A program made the position numbers and the translations under genes. A stretch of 50,210 nucleotides of DNA from the NCBI RefSeq assembly GCF_021596505.1, contig NZ_PJIZ01000038.1, forward strand, positions 1-50,210. Reading direction: 5' to 3'. The notes under the pieces are model-generated. The model saw only the letters and a list, made by a program, of their open reading frames with translations. It had not been told where the DNA came from and did not search any database. This stretch comes from Nostoc sp. CMAA1605. GTDB lineage: Bacteria; Cyanobacteriota; Cyanobacteriia; Cyanobacteriales; Nostocaceae. Below, piece by piece: positions 27,335-35,202 of this stretch. The stretch's first letter is position 1. Every line of letters begins with the position of its first letter.

Positions 27335-27387
27335 CCTCCTAAAGTCTCCCCCGCGCTGGGAGACTCTCTCGCCAGCTTAGAGGAGGA
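27335..27387 (-). promoter_or_regulatory. mgtE leader with mutually exclusive hairpins over the RBS
   Basis: On the mgtE transcript, AGTCTCCC/GGGAGACT (positions 27343-27350 with 27358-27365) form an 8-bp hairpin two bases before AGGAGG (27335-27340). An alternative fold uses GCTGG + GAGA paired with TCTC + CCAGC (27376 down to 27355) and excludes the first. CCTCCT (complement of 27381-27386) can also pair with the AGGAGG. This is the layout of a translational riboregulator; the ligand is not known and the known M-box consensus is not seen. Confidence 0.5.
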
Positions 27388-27495
27388 TAATACTGCCGTC
27401 TGGTGGACTTTTGTCCATAAAATCTCAAAAATTGAACTCGATATTTAATCAAAGCACCGCTAACCAATCATCCTAGCCTGGAATTTGGTGAACAG

Positions 27496-27552
27496 CATAG
27501 CTTTTGATGAAAAACCCGCAAGATTTTTAAATTTCCGCACGAGTTAGCTATG
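27496..27552 (-). promoter_or_regulatory. long-range helix in mgtE leader
   Basis: CATAGCT (complement of 27546-27552) and AGCTATG (complement of 27496-27502) form a 7-bp helix closing a roughly 43-nt domain in the 5' part of the leader. Confidence 0.35.
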
Positions 27553-27578
27553 GGTCGGTGATTGTGACTTAGTTGTAG

Positions 27579-27606
27579 ATTCTACTATTCTAAGAACTTC
27601 TGTCAA
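27579..27606 (-). promoter_or_regulatory. sigma70-type promoter of mgtE
   Basis: On the minus strand TTGACA (27606-27601) and TAGAAT (27584-27579) are 16 bp apart, a near-consensus pair. Transcription would start near 27572, giving a leader of about 245 nt. Confidence 0.55.
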
Positions 27607-27764
27607 GCGTATTTGTAGCGTAGGCAATCTTACTAGACTGTCAGTTAAATGTTCATTATTGACTTGACATCTGTATGAATTTTAGCGATCACTTTTAATT
27701 GAGTGTGTAGGCGTAGTCCGCCGCAGGTATCGCTAGAATATCATTGAAAAATCTATCTGTGTGT

Positions 27765-27930
27765 CACTAGAAGAAGGCAAATAATTAAAGGTTTGTAGTG
27801 AGAACTTTAGTTCTCTCTTATCTACGAGAGGCTGCGCGAACAGCAAAGGACTAAAGTCCTTACTACGAAATGAATTCTATTATTTTTATATTGTTTAACA
27901 TAGTTTGGTTTTTTCCAGTTGTTCTACTTA
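27765..27930. repeat. MITE-like element, copy overlapping a gene end
   Basis: Aligns with the element at 38407-38551. It contains the GTAGTGAGAACTTTAGTTCTC...GGACTAAAGTCCTTACTAC hairpin (27796-27868) with an extra GAGGCTGCGCGAACAG insert. It ends with CATAGTTTGG...GTTCTACTTA. The left terminal repeat is degenerate. The right end covers the stop codon of the hydrolase gene at 27924. Confidence 0.6.
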
Positions 27931-28832
27931 AGTTGTTCTTCTCTACTAAATTTGAGGATATATTGAGCAGTAGCTTGAGGTTGTTCTAAATGAGGAACAT
28001 GACCACAATCGTCAATCCAAATTAATTGACTTTGAGGAATAGCACGTTTAAATCTTTTAGCATCTTCCGTACCTAAAATTTTGTCACTATCACCCCATAA
28101 AATTAAAGTTTGCTGCTGAATTTCCGCCAACTTTTTAAATCTAAAAGCACTATAACCACCGCTTTTAGTAAAACTAATTAAAGCCTGTGACCAATTGCTC
28201 ATTTCTAGATGTAATGCAGTACAACAAAGAGCATCAACAGAAGCTAAATTGACATTTTTATAAGCAGTACGAGTCACGCGATCGCGCACTTTTAAACTTT
28301 GCAAAAATCCTGTAGCCCAAGCATCCAAAGGCGGAAACATCAATTTAGCTAAAGGCGAACCACCCCTTAAACCCGCACTGTCAATTAACACCAATTTTTT
28401 CACAGCCTCTGGATAAGTCAGAGTAAAATCAATGGCGGCTGCACCTCCCATTGATGCACCCACTAAAATCATTGGTTCTTGAATTAGAGTTTTCCAAAAA
28501 TAATAGAGATGGGTTTTAATTGCCAGTGGACTAAACTGAATTCCTGCAAGCCTATCTGTAAAGCCAAATCCCAATAAATCCACTGCCCAAGTTTCATTTT
28601 CTTGTGCTAACAATGGCAAAAGCCGCCGAAATTCTAAAACAGAACTATCAAAGCCATGAATTAATAAAATTGGTGTCCCACCACTTCCTTGAAGTACATA
28701 AGAAGTAGTAATGGGCAAATTAATTAAAGGAGTTGCGATCGCCTGAGTTTGTATACTTTGAGCAAGCGCGATTGAGGTAGGTTCTGTAAGTTGTGTAACT
28801 GTGCTTGGTAAGAAGTTTGGAAACATAGTCAA
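27924..28832 (-). CDS. alpha/beta-fold hydrolase
   Basis: 302 aa. The fold is marked by LLIHGFDSSVLEF (oxyanion HG, about 54-66), AVDLLGFGFTDR, and the nucleophile elbow LVGASMGGAAAI (Ser at about 124). The acid is D in LWGDSDKIL, and the catalytic His lies in CGHVPHLEQPQ (about 280-290). The LILWGDSD...GHxPHLEQP ending is typical of the epoxide hydrolase/haloperoxidase-like superfamily; the substrate is unknown. No signal peptide. The last codons (CTT AAG TAG) lie in the terminal repeat of a MITE-like element, so the natural C-terminus may have been replaced. Confidence 0.85.
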   Translation of the reverse strand: MTMFPNFLPSTVTQLTEPTSIALAQSIQTQAIATPLINLPITTSYVLQGSGGTPILLIHGFDSSVLEFRRLLPLLAQENETWAVDLLGFGFTDRLAGIQFSPLAIKTHLYYFWKTLIQEPMILVGASMGGAAAIDFTLTYPEAVKKLVLIDSAGLRGGSPLAKLMFPPLDAWATGFLQSLKVRDRVTRTAYKNVNLASVDALCCTALHLEMSNWSQALISFTKSGGYSAFRFKKLAEIQQQTLILWGDSDKILGTEDAKRFKRAIPQSQLIWIDDCGHVPHLEQPQATAQYILKFSREEQLK

Positions 28833-28948
28833 TAGTCAATAGTCTCAATAGTCATTAGTCATTAGTCATTAGTTATTAGTTTTTCTCCTCTCCTACCTTG
28901 TCTACCTTGTCTCCTTTTCCCAATCCCCAATCCCCAATCCCCAATACG
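28828..28948. repeat. AGTCAAT/ATTAGTC and CCCAATC STRRs
   Basis: AGTCAAT and AGTCATT heptamers (28830-28876) and CCCCAAT heptamers (28919-28945) lie between the divergent hydrolase and membrane-protein genes. Any promoters are within or beside them. Confidence 0.8.
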
Positions 28949-29009
28949 TAAGTCATAGCAATTTTGGGGATATATAAAAGAGTAATTGAAAATCTATGTC
29001 GTAAAAAAA

Positions 29010-29699
29010 ATGATGCGATTTTTTGGGACTCGTTTGTGGTTGAGGTGGACTTTCATCACTTTGGCTGGTTTTCTCGTGGGTGGGGTTTTAGGTATGCTTG
29101 GGGGATTTTTGGGAGTTCCTCTCATTGGCTATCCACTAGCCCTGGTAATTCCAGGATGTCAAGGACAAGGGGCGATTGGATGTTTCTTGATTGGTGCTAC
29201 TTTAGGTGCAGGTTTGGGGCTAGGGGTATCTGTTGGTACTGCCCAAAGGTTTATCCTGCGTAGTATTGTACCGCGTTCTTGGTGGTGGATTTTAGCTTCG
29301 GCTCTGGGTTGGTGCGGAATTGCTTACACGTTGACTATGATGCTATACTCGGCAGTCCCCGCACCAGGTTCACCTGATTTTGGTAAACCAATTTGGGCAA
29401 TTATACCTTCAGCTTGGGGTGCGATCGCGCAAGTTACATTATCAGGCGCGCTGATGGGATTATTTCAATGGCTGATTTTGCGTGGGAGTCTGCAAAAATC
29501 ATTTTGGTGGATACCAGCAAATGCCATCATTATGCTAATAGCAGCCTTGGGTGTCTTAGGCTTAGGCTATAGCATTGGTGGTTTACCTGGTATGGGTGCT
29601 TTCATCGTCAGTTTTTCGCCAATCTATGCAATATCTAGTGGAATAATTTTTGGTTGGCTTAGACAACAAAACCGTACTCCAACATCGGATGAAGTTTGA
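29010..29699 (+). CDS. uncharacterised polytopic membrane protein
   Basis: Start chosen at ATG 29010 (MMRFFGTRLWLRW), giving 229 aa; a TTG at 28986 adds only KIYVVKK. About six hydrophobic helices, glycine-rich (LVGGVLGMLGGFLGVPLIG, GATLGAGLGLGVSVG, LSGALMGLFQWLILRG), with WW and RS motifs at helix ends. Similar small glycine-rich membrane proteins are common in cyanobacteria and have no known function. It lies about 100 bp upstream of the ccmK pair in the same direction and may share its transcript; a role in carbon uptake is only suggested by position. Confidence 0.6.
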   Translation: MMRFFGTRLWLRWTFITLAGFLVGGVLGMLGGFLGVPLIGYPLALVIPGCQGQGAIGCFLIGATLGAGLGLGVSVGTAQRFILRSIVPRSWWWILASALGWCGIAYTLTMMLYSAVPAPGSPDFGKPIWAIIPSAWGAIAQVTLSGALMGLFQWLILRGSLQKSFWWIPANAIIMLIAALGVLGLGYSIGGLPGMGAFIVSFSPIYAISSGIIFGWLRQQNRTPTSDEV

Positions 29700-29796
29700 A
29701 GTTTAATTGCGGTCAATGAAAAATTATTCTGTTGTCAAAATCAGGACAAAGCCTCGTAAAATTAATATTACTTATCATTTATTAGGAGCTGATGCC

Positions 29797-30108
29797 ATGC
29801 CAATGGCGGTTGGCGTAATTGAAACTTTAGGTTTTCCGGCTGTACTAGCCGCAGCCGATGCAATGGTAAAATCTGCCGCAGTGACTCTGGTGTATTATGG
29901 TCAAGCGGAAAGTGCGCGTTTGTTAGTGGCTGTGAGGGGACAAGTAGCAGAAGTAAAAACAGCAGTAGCAGCTGGGATTGAAGCTGGTGAACAAGCTTAC
30001 GGTGGTGAAGTCATCACCCATTACATAGTTCCCAATCCTCCAGATAACGTGGAAGCAATATTACCCATCCACTTCACTCAAACATCAGAACCGTTCCGCA
30101 TCTTCTAA
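29797..30108 (+). CDS. ccmK3: carboxysome shell hexamer protein CcmK3-like
   Basis: 103-aa BMC-domain protein from the ATG at 29797, eight bases after TTAGGAGC; the upstream ATG at 29707 gives a non-BMC extension and is rejected. [24 protein letters not shown] is the canonical start. The pore loop reads YYGQAESARLL instead of the usual KIGSGR-type sequence, as in CcmK3 proteins, which do not form homohexamers readily and pair with CcmK4. VAAGIEAGEQAYGGEVITHYIVPNPPDNVEAILP completes the domain. It is a minor facet component of the beta-carboxysome. The pair lies away from the main ccm operon, as in other cyanobacteria. Confidence 0.88.
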   Translation: MPMAVGVIETLGFPAVLAAADAMVKSAAVTLVYYGQAESARLLVAVRGQVAEVKTAVAAGIEAGEQAYGGEVITHYIVPNPPDNVEAILPIHFTQTSEPFRIF

Positions 30109-30199
30109 GCAATTTCGCTATCAAAAATTGTAACGAAACTGCGTAAAATTAACACTCATACCCTCTACCCCATACTTTTATTCATACAGGAGATCACTA

Positions 30200-30550
30200 A
30201 TGTCATTACAAGCAGTTGGAGCGTTAGAAACTAAGGGTTTTCCTGCTGTATTAGCCGCAGCAGACGCAATGGTTAAAGCAGGACGAGTTACCTTAGTAGG
30301 CTATATCCGTGTGGGTAGCGCACGCTTTACAGTGAATATTCGCGGTGATGTTTCCGAAGTGAAAACTGCGATGGCGGCTGGGGTAGAAGCAGCACAAAAC
30401 GTTTATGGTGGTACTTTAGAGTCTTGGGTGATTATTCCCCGCCCCCATGAAAACGTAGAAGCCGTATTACCAATTGGCTACACCGAAGCCGTACAACAAT
30501 ATCGAGACTCTGTAGAAAACCCCATTATTCGCTCATCCAACGGACGCTAG
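30200..30550 (+). CDS. ccmK4: carboxysome shell hexamer protein CcmK4-like
   Basis: 116-aa BMC-domain protein: [25 protein letters not shown], pore loop [16 protein letters not shown], then [37 protein letters not shown] and a basic tail. Shine-Dalgarno AGGAG about 8 bases upstream of the ATG. It is 91 bp after ccmK3 and should be co-transcribed. CcmK4 forms shell facets and mixed hexamers with CcmK3, tuning pore permeability. A hairpin with a T run follows at 30617. Confidence 0.9.
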   Translation: MSLQAVGALETKGFPAVLAAADAMVKAGRVTLVGYIRVGSARFTVNIRGDVSEVKTAMAAGVEAAQNVYGGTLESWVIIPRPHENVEAVLPIGYTEAVQQYRDSVENPIIRSSNGR

Positions 30551-30616
30551 AACAAAGGCATTCCTGTAAAAGTTAAGAATACTGGTGTTTTCCAAACTAT
30601 TCCCCTTATTCTAGTG

Positions 30617-30646
30617 AGTACCCGTAAGGGTACTTTTAAGTTTTTG
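30617..30646 (+). terminator. rho-independent terminator of the ccmK3-ccmK4 unit
   Basis: AGTACCC (30617-30623), tetraloop GTAA and GGGTACT (30628-30634), followed by TTTAAGTTTTT. A compact stem and T-rich tail make this a strong candidate. Confidence 0.75.
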
Positions 30647-30693
30647 GGTCAAGTTCTCGATGACACAAATCAATCTAGGAACTTGAAGAACTC

Positions 30694-30787
30694 ATATCAA
30701 TTTTGGATTTGGGATTTTGGATTCAAAGCCTAGATTCTTAGACTGTTCCAGAATCTCGAAACAATACTACTTATCCCAATTTGGTAT
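30694..30787. repeat. ~100-bp interspersed repeat, copy 2
   Basis: It begins ATATCAATTTTGG and ends CCCAATTTGGTAT, so the ends are imperfect inverted repeats. The core GCCTAGATTCTTAGACTGTTCCAGAATCTCGAAAC is shared with 37012-37112. It lies in the long leader region of the HetZ-like gene. Confidence 0.7.
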
Positions 30788-31210
30788 CATAAGTTGACTC
30801 AAAAGAAAGATTACAAATGTTCTCATTTTTCACCTTAAGTTCGTAAGCTGAAACTTAAAGGCGAAAAACACCGTCGTCTGGAGGTAAATCCCACTATATC
30901 CAGTACAAAAGTGCTTAACGTCGTTTTTTCTCAACACCCTTGCAAGTGCGTCCTCTACTTTGAAAGTGTAATTCCTAAACAAAAGTATACAAAGCTTTAA
31001 CTGAATTTCAGGGCAGTCAAATCCTTGAACCACCGTAATTTCCGGGTTCGAGGCAAGAGAAATTAATATATTTTCGCGTAAATTCTTGCATAAAGTTAGC
31101 CAGTAAAGACGTAATAACAATGTAATCGCTGAGAAGTCTTCATGAAGATGACGGACTTACGGGCAACTAACTGCTAGCTAATCATTTGAGGACGACTAAA
31201 GGGGGTTGTG
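30788..31210. other. intergenic region upstream of HetZ-like gene
   Basis: About 420 bp between the repeat and the start codon. No supported gene. No NtcA-type GTA-N8-TAC site or clean -35/-10 pair could be assigned by eye. Probably holds the promoter. Confidence 0.35.
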
Positions 31211-32386
31211 ATGCAAACTTTAAAACAGGGTTTCGAGGAGCGCAATCTCGCTATGGTAACGGAAGCAGAAAAACTAGCGCAATTTTGGCGCAAACGGCTA
31301 GCTGCGGAGTGTCCAGAACAAAGTGTAGCTGCTAGGGAAAGTATTGTTCTCTGGCTTTTAGGTCGTGATTCACAACGGTTTGATCTGCTGAGTCCCAAGG
31401 AACTCGACATTGCTAAACAGGCGATGGAATATCGCTGGAAAATCCTAATTCAACGCTACTTAGGCTTAGGCAGAGACAAAGCCTATCGCAACTTGATTAC
31501 TCGCTTAGGCAGTTTAGTTACATTACGCAATAAAATTCAAACTTGGATTTCCCTGAGTCGCGATCGCCAACGCAGCGTTATGGATGTTTTGCAGGAGGTG
31601 CTGCAAGAACTGTTGCAAAGCGATAACTATATGCAGCAACAAATGGCTTACATCGCCGAAATCACCTTAGATAAACGTCTCAAAGATACATTACTTTTTG
31701 CCACCACAGAAGAGTATTGTTTAAGACCAGTACGTAACCAACCGTTGTTAGTTTATCGGTTTGTCAACTATCTACGGCGATCGCAACGCGGTGGTTTAAC
31801 CCAAGTCCCAGGAAGCGACTTGGTAAGGTTAGTTTCTGACGAAATGCTCACCGATGATAGCGATAATCGCGTTAACTTAGTAGATAATCAAGCGATCGCC
31901 GAATATCAAGAAGCGCAGCAACTAGAAGAACAACAAGCAGTACGTCAAACCGTCCAACAAGAATTTGCCAGTTACCTAGAAGAAAACCTGGGTAGTGAGG
32001 CCGTAGAGTGGCTCAAACTCTATCTCCAAGGCAAATCTCAAGATGAAATCGCCAAAAAAATTAACAAACCCATCAAAGAAATCTATCGTCTACGGGAAAA
32101 AATTAGCTATCACGCCATCCGTGTATTCGCCCTCAAAGGTAAACCCGAACTAGTCGATAACTGGTTATCCATTTCCTTACAAGAGCATAATTTAGGTTTA
32201 ACCACCAACCAGTGGCAGCAACTATATGAAAAATTAACTCCCATCGGTAGACAAGTATTAGATTTACGCAAAGCCGGTCACTCTACTGAAGCTGTAGCCG
32301 AACAATTAAAGCTGAAACCGCATCAAGTCATGGGTGAATGGACAAAAGTATATCTAGCAGCCCAAGCTATCAGAACTCAAGAATAA
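31211..32386 (+). CDS. HetZ-family (HetZ-related) protein
   Basis: 391 aa from the ATG at 31211, five bases after AGGGGG; a GTG three bases earlier is also in frame. It resembles the heterocyst regulator HetZ over its C-terminal half. The shared pattern is SQDEIAKKINKPIKEIYRLREKISYHAIRVFALKGKPELVDNWLSISLQEHNLGLTTNQWQQLYEKL, then a second HTH-like unit STEAVAEQLKLKPHQVMGEW. The N-terminal half is divergent from HetZ, so this looks like a paralogue rather than HetZ itself. HetZ binds DNA and drives early heterocyst differentiation; a regulatory DNA-binding role is likely here. It is followed by a PatU-like gene, mirroring hetZ-patU. Confidence 0.72.
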   Translation: MQTLKQGFEERNLAMVTEAEKLAQFWRKRLAAECPEQSVAARESIVLWLLGRDSQRFDLLSPKELDIAKQAMEYRWKILIQRYLGLGRDKAYRNLITRLGSLVTLRNKIQTWISLSRDRQRSVMDVLQEVLQELLQSDNYMQQQMAYIAEITLDKRLKDTLLFATTEEYCLRPVRNQPLLVYRFVNYLRRSQRGGLTQVPGSDLVRLVSDEMLTDDSDNRVNLVDNQAIAEYQEAQQLEEQQAVRQTVQQEFASYLEENLGSEAVEWLKLYLQGKSQDEIAKKINKPIKEIYRLREKISYHAIRVFALKGKPELVDNWLSISLQEHNLGLTTNQWQQLYEKLTPIGRQVLDLRKAGHSTEAVAEQLKLKPHQVMGEWTKVYLAAQAIRTQE

Positions 32387-32395
32387 ATCAAACAG

Positions 32396-32580
32396 CGAAT
32401 AGGGATTGGGGACACTTCGACAAGCTCAGTGCTTCGCTGGGGATTGGGGACTGGGGACTAGGCAAGCACTTCTGTCTATTCTCCATAAATCAGAGCAAAT
32501 ACCATCATTGAATTCTTCCCCCTGCCCCCTGCCCCCTGCCCCCTGCCCTCTGCTCCCTGCCCCTTGCCCCCTGCCCCGAT
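32396..32580. repeat. GGGGACT STRR with 35-bp element, and CCCCCTG STRR
   Basis: Two blocks. 32400-32460 holds GGGGATT/GGGGACT heptamers interrupted by the identical 35-bp element (32408-32442). 32518-32578 holds about nine CCCCCTG heptamers. Together they take most of the 285-bp gap between the HetZ-like and PatU-like genes. Confidence 0.85.
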
Positions 32581-32670
32581 GACATTTCAGAATTTAAGAA
32601 GTATATTTATTTACTGCCAACTAGCTAACAGCAACATAAAATATTAAAGTCACACCAAGCAAATAAAACT

Positions 32671-33741
32671 ATGTGGTCTTCAGAGGGTAAACCAGCTGAT
32701 ACCGAAGCCAGTACAGGTCAAATATTACACGCGACCTCCAGTAAATGGGAGGAAGAATCAGAACGCGAACCAATATTTAAACTGATCGATAACCTATTAT
32801 CATTTGAAGCCTGCCTATATCACCAAATTCTGCCCCTCAGACTAGAGGAAAATCAACTGTTACTGGGTATGGTTCATGCACAGGATGGTGGGGCTTTAGA
32901 TTATGTCAGTCGCATTGTCTCTTATCTCAACTACACAATTACCACTCAAGAAATCGCTGCCGAGACTCACCGCAGCATTCTTTCTCTCTATCTCAGTTAT
33001 AAAAATACATTTTCTTCAGATGAGCAACAGATAGAAACACCGCAAATCAACACAGACTTAGAAGAAAATACCGATCAACAAACTGAGGAAATTGGTGTTT
33101 CTACCCAAACCTTAGAACAGACACCTCCACTCAAAGCCTATCAAAGAACAAGAAACCATATAGAAATTCCTACCCCTGACAACAAGCCACCGTTTAGTGA
33201 TGTGACTGTTTTGCAGTTACACTCCCCCGAAGTATTTACCCCCACCGACTCATTGACAAATTTACCTCCTAAGCAATTACTAGAAGAGTTACTAGCACGA
33301 GTCTTAAGTGGAGGGATTGGCCGCCTTTATTTAGAAAGACAGCCATATCAAGGCAGAATTATCTGGAGTGATAACGGTGTTTTGCAATCAGTGTTAGAAA
33401 ATATACCTTTATCTGGATTCCAAGGAGTATTAAATGAATTAAAGCGTTTCGTCGCCCTACCCGTGACAAGACACGCTGAACCTAGACAAGTAGAAAAAGA
33501 ATGCTTGTATCAGCAAACTCGCGTATTATTACGCATTAGGGTAATGCCTGGCAGCTATGGCGAAGAAGCGACATTACAAGTGCTGCGGGGGGCTGCATTA
33601 AAGTTCTATCAACAGCAACAGGTAATTCATCTCAGTCGCGATATCATCGGTATTTCCCAGCAACTTAGTCATAAATTACACGAACTCAACCAAAGACTGC
33701 TGTTAAATCCCGCACTCATACTGAACAATCAGAAGCTGTAA
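32671..33741 (+). CDS. PatU-like protein with degenerate PilB/GspE N-terminal domains
   Basis: 356 aa. Residues about 35-110 resemble the MshEN/GspE_N domain (FKLIDNLLSFEACLYHQILPLRLEENQLLLGMVHAQDGGALDYVSRIVSYLNYTI). Residues about 125-200 are a polar linker. Residues about 205-325 resemble the N2 domain of PilB/GspE (IGRLYLERQPYQGRIIWSDNGVLQSVL, then RVMPGSYGEEATLQVLRG). No Walker A or ATPase core follows, so it is not a motor. PatU (PatU5) next to hetZ has this type of layout, and this pair looks like a paralogous copy. After residue 345 the reading frame is doubtful: the -1 frame stays open to 33818 and encodes a helix-like LNRLAENLDQQIKILTANN tail. Confidence 0.6.
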   Translation: MWSSEGKPADTEASTGQILHATSSKWEEESEREPIFKLIDNLLSFEACLYHQILPLRLEENQLLLGMVHAQDGGALDYVSRIVSYLNYTITTQEIAAETHRSILSLYLSYKNTFSSDEQQIETPQINTDLEENTDQQTEEIGVSTQTLEQTPPLKAYQRTRNHIEIPTPDNKPPFSDVTVLQLHSPEVFTPTDSLTNLPPKQLLEELLARVLSGGIGRLYLERQPYQGRIIWSDNGVLQSVLENIPLSGFQGVLNELKRFVALPVTRHAEPRQVEKECLYQQTRVLLRIRVMPGSYGEEATLQVLRGAALKFYQQQQVIHLSRDIIGISQQLSHKLHELNQRLLLNPALILNNQKL

Positions 33742-33818
33742 AAGTTCTGAACCGACTAGCAGAAAATTTAGATCAACAAATCAAAATACTGACAGCAAAT
33801 AACCAGTTACCAATATAA
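33675..33818 (+). other. out-of-frame continuation of the PatU-like gene
   Basis: A -1 frame open segment overlapping the annotated end. It reads KSRTHTEQSEAVKVLNRLAEN... and stops at 33816-33818. Its composition is coding-like and could be the original C-terminus lost by a one-base deletion near 33690-33705. Confidence 0.4.
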
Positions 33819-34171
33819 AGCCCATGACTGCCGTCAGTAAAACCTCTGATTTCGATTTTCCACATAATTGTTATGTTGTAATGGCAACCTAGACTCTCCT
33901 TTTTAAGAGTTATGGTTCAAAATATCATAAAGTTGATGTCTTATTTCATAGTCAGATTTTGGTTTGAAAATTTTAAAATAGCCATTTTATCCAAATTCAC
34001 AATCCAGTTTTTGATGACAAAATCAAGAATAATAGCTCCTTGATTGCATACAAGTTGTTCAACTGTAAATTAAGTTATTATTGATTTGAATTGTGTATTT
34101 TGGATGATCATAACTGACCGAATAGCTAGATTTATTTTCCATTACCAAATTTATTAATTAGTAGATATTTC
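33819..34171. other. intergenic region upstream of Crp-family gene
   Basis: 353 bp, AT-rich, no gene, STRR or clear hairpin seen; presumably carries the promoter for the Crp-family regulator. Confidence 0.35.
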
Positions 34172-34855
34172 ATGCAAACCGAGGTTTTTAGTGAAATTTT
34201 CCCTTTGTTGAGTACAGCTAGTCCACAAACTCTAGAGTGGCTACTCAACGTTGCTACTGAACACGAATACCCCGTGGGCAGAGCTGTATTAATGGAAGAT
34301 GCTTGGGGGAATGCTGTTTACTTTATCGTTTCTGGATGGGTGAAAGTCAGACGCACTTGTGGCGATGATTCCGTAGCTTTAGCCATTTTGGGTAAAGGAG
34401 ATTTTTTTGGGGAAATGGCGATTTTAGACGAATCTCCCCGTTCTACTGATGTGATAGCCCTTTCTCCAGTAAAATTACTGAGTATTTCCAGAGAAAGATT
34501 TATCCAAATTCTCTTTAAAGACCCCCAATTACATCACCGAATGTTGCAATTGATGGTGCGGAGATTGAGACAAAATAATCAACGTTTACAACTTAGGTCT
34601 TCACCACCTGCTGTGAAACTGGCACATACTTTAGTCAGTTTAGGAGAAAGCTATGGTCAAGAATTAGAAACGGGTAAAGAAATTTTAAATATACCTTTTA
34701 AAGATTTAGCCGAAGTTACAGAAATTGGTGTAGAAGAAACTACTAAAATTATGGAAAAACTGAATGAAAAAGGTTGGATTAAAATTGATCATGGCAATAA
34801 TATTGTTCAGCTAATTAATTTTAAGCAGTTGACCAACCTAGCCGGCAAGGTCTGA
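34172..34855 (+). CDS. Crp/Fnr family transcription regulator
   Basis: 227 aa. The cyclic-nucleotide-binding domain (about 10-125) has the phosphate-binding cassette GDFFGEMAILDESPRSTDVIA, with the E and the R-S needed for cAMP contact, so effector binding is plausible. A long dimer helix is about 125-150. The C-terminal winged helix (about 155-225) is of the Crp type (IPFKDLAEVTEIGVEETTKIMEKLNEKGWIKI). Length and pattern fit cyanobacterial cAMP receptor proteins such as SyCRP1/AnCrpA, which regulate motility, nitrogen fixation or pili; which orthologue this is cannot be said. Monocistronic. Confidence 0.88.
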   Translation: MQTEVFSEIFPLLSTASPQTLEWLLNVATEHEYPVGRAVLMEDAWGNAVYFIVSGWVKVRRTCGDDSVALAILGKGDFFGEMAILDESPRSTDVIALSPVKLLSISRERFIQILFKDPQLHHRMLQLMVRRLRQNNQRLQLRSSPPAVKLAHTLVSLGESYGQELETGKEILNIPFKDLAEVTEIGVEETTKIMEKLNEKGWIKIDHGNNIVQLINFKQLTNLAGKV

Positions 34856-35202
34856 TGCGTTGTAACGTTTCAGCCCTGATTGACTAAGCAAATCTTAATT
34901 CTTTATTAATTATTTAGGGCTTTAAGGGAATAAAATTTAATATTTATTTTATAAATAACATTCTGAGGTAACAGCATTTTGCTGTAAAAAAGTCAGTTCC
35001 GTGGTACTTAGTATCGACATAACCAGCATTGGTGAGCATAAGTCTAGTAATTTTAATCAAATAGGCTCTATTGTAGTAATTAGGATTACTACATAAATAA
35101 ATGCTGACTATAAACTCCATAACTATTGACTATTGACCATTAACTATTAACTATTAACTATGGACTGACTTTTGACTCAGAACTTATCACTTTTAACTAC
35201 AG
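34856..35202. other. intergenic region with a short STRR
   Basis: 347 bp without a gene. 35122-35165 holds ACTATTGAC/ACTATTAACT repeats. The rest is AT-rich DNA that presumably contains the M61 protease promoter. Confidence 0.4.

Noticed and set aside
27328..27606. M-box (ykoK) Mg2+ riboswitch
   Set aside because: The leader lacks the conserved M-box core as I know it; kept only as an unassigned structured leader.
28964..29263. Alternative plus-strand frame overlapping the membrane protein
   Set aside because: Runs in another frame of a clear polytopic membrane protein and lacks any motif.
31036..31060. GGGTTCGAGGC resembling a tRNA T-loop
   Set aside because: Flanking bases do not pair as a T stem and no acceptor, D or anticodon arm is found around it. 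No tRNA gene was found in the window.
30830..31120. Minus-strand frame of 96 codons upstream of the HetZ-like gene
   Set aside because: Composition rich in L, K and N with no recognisable motif; lies in a probable regulatory region and has no start signal.
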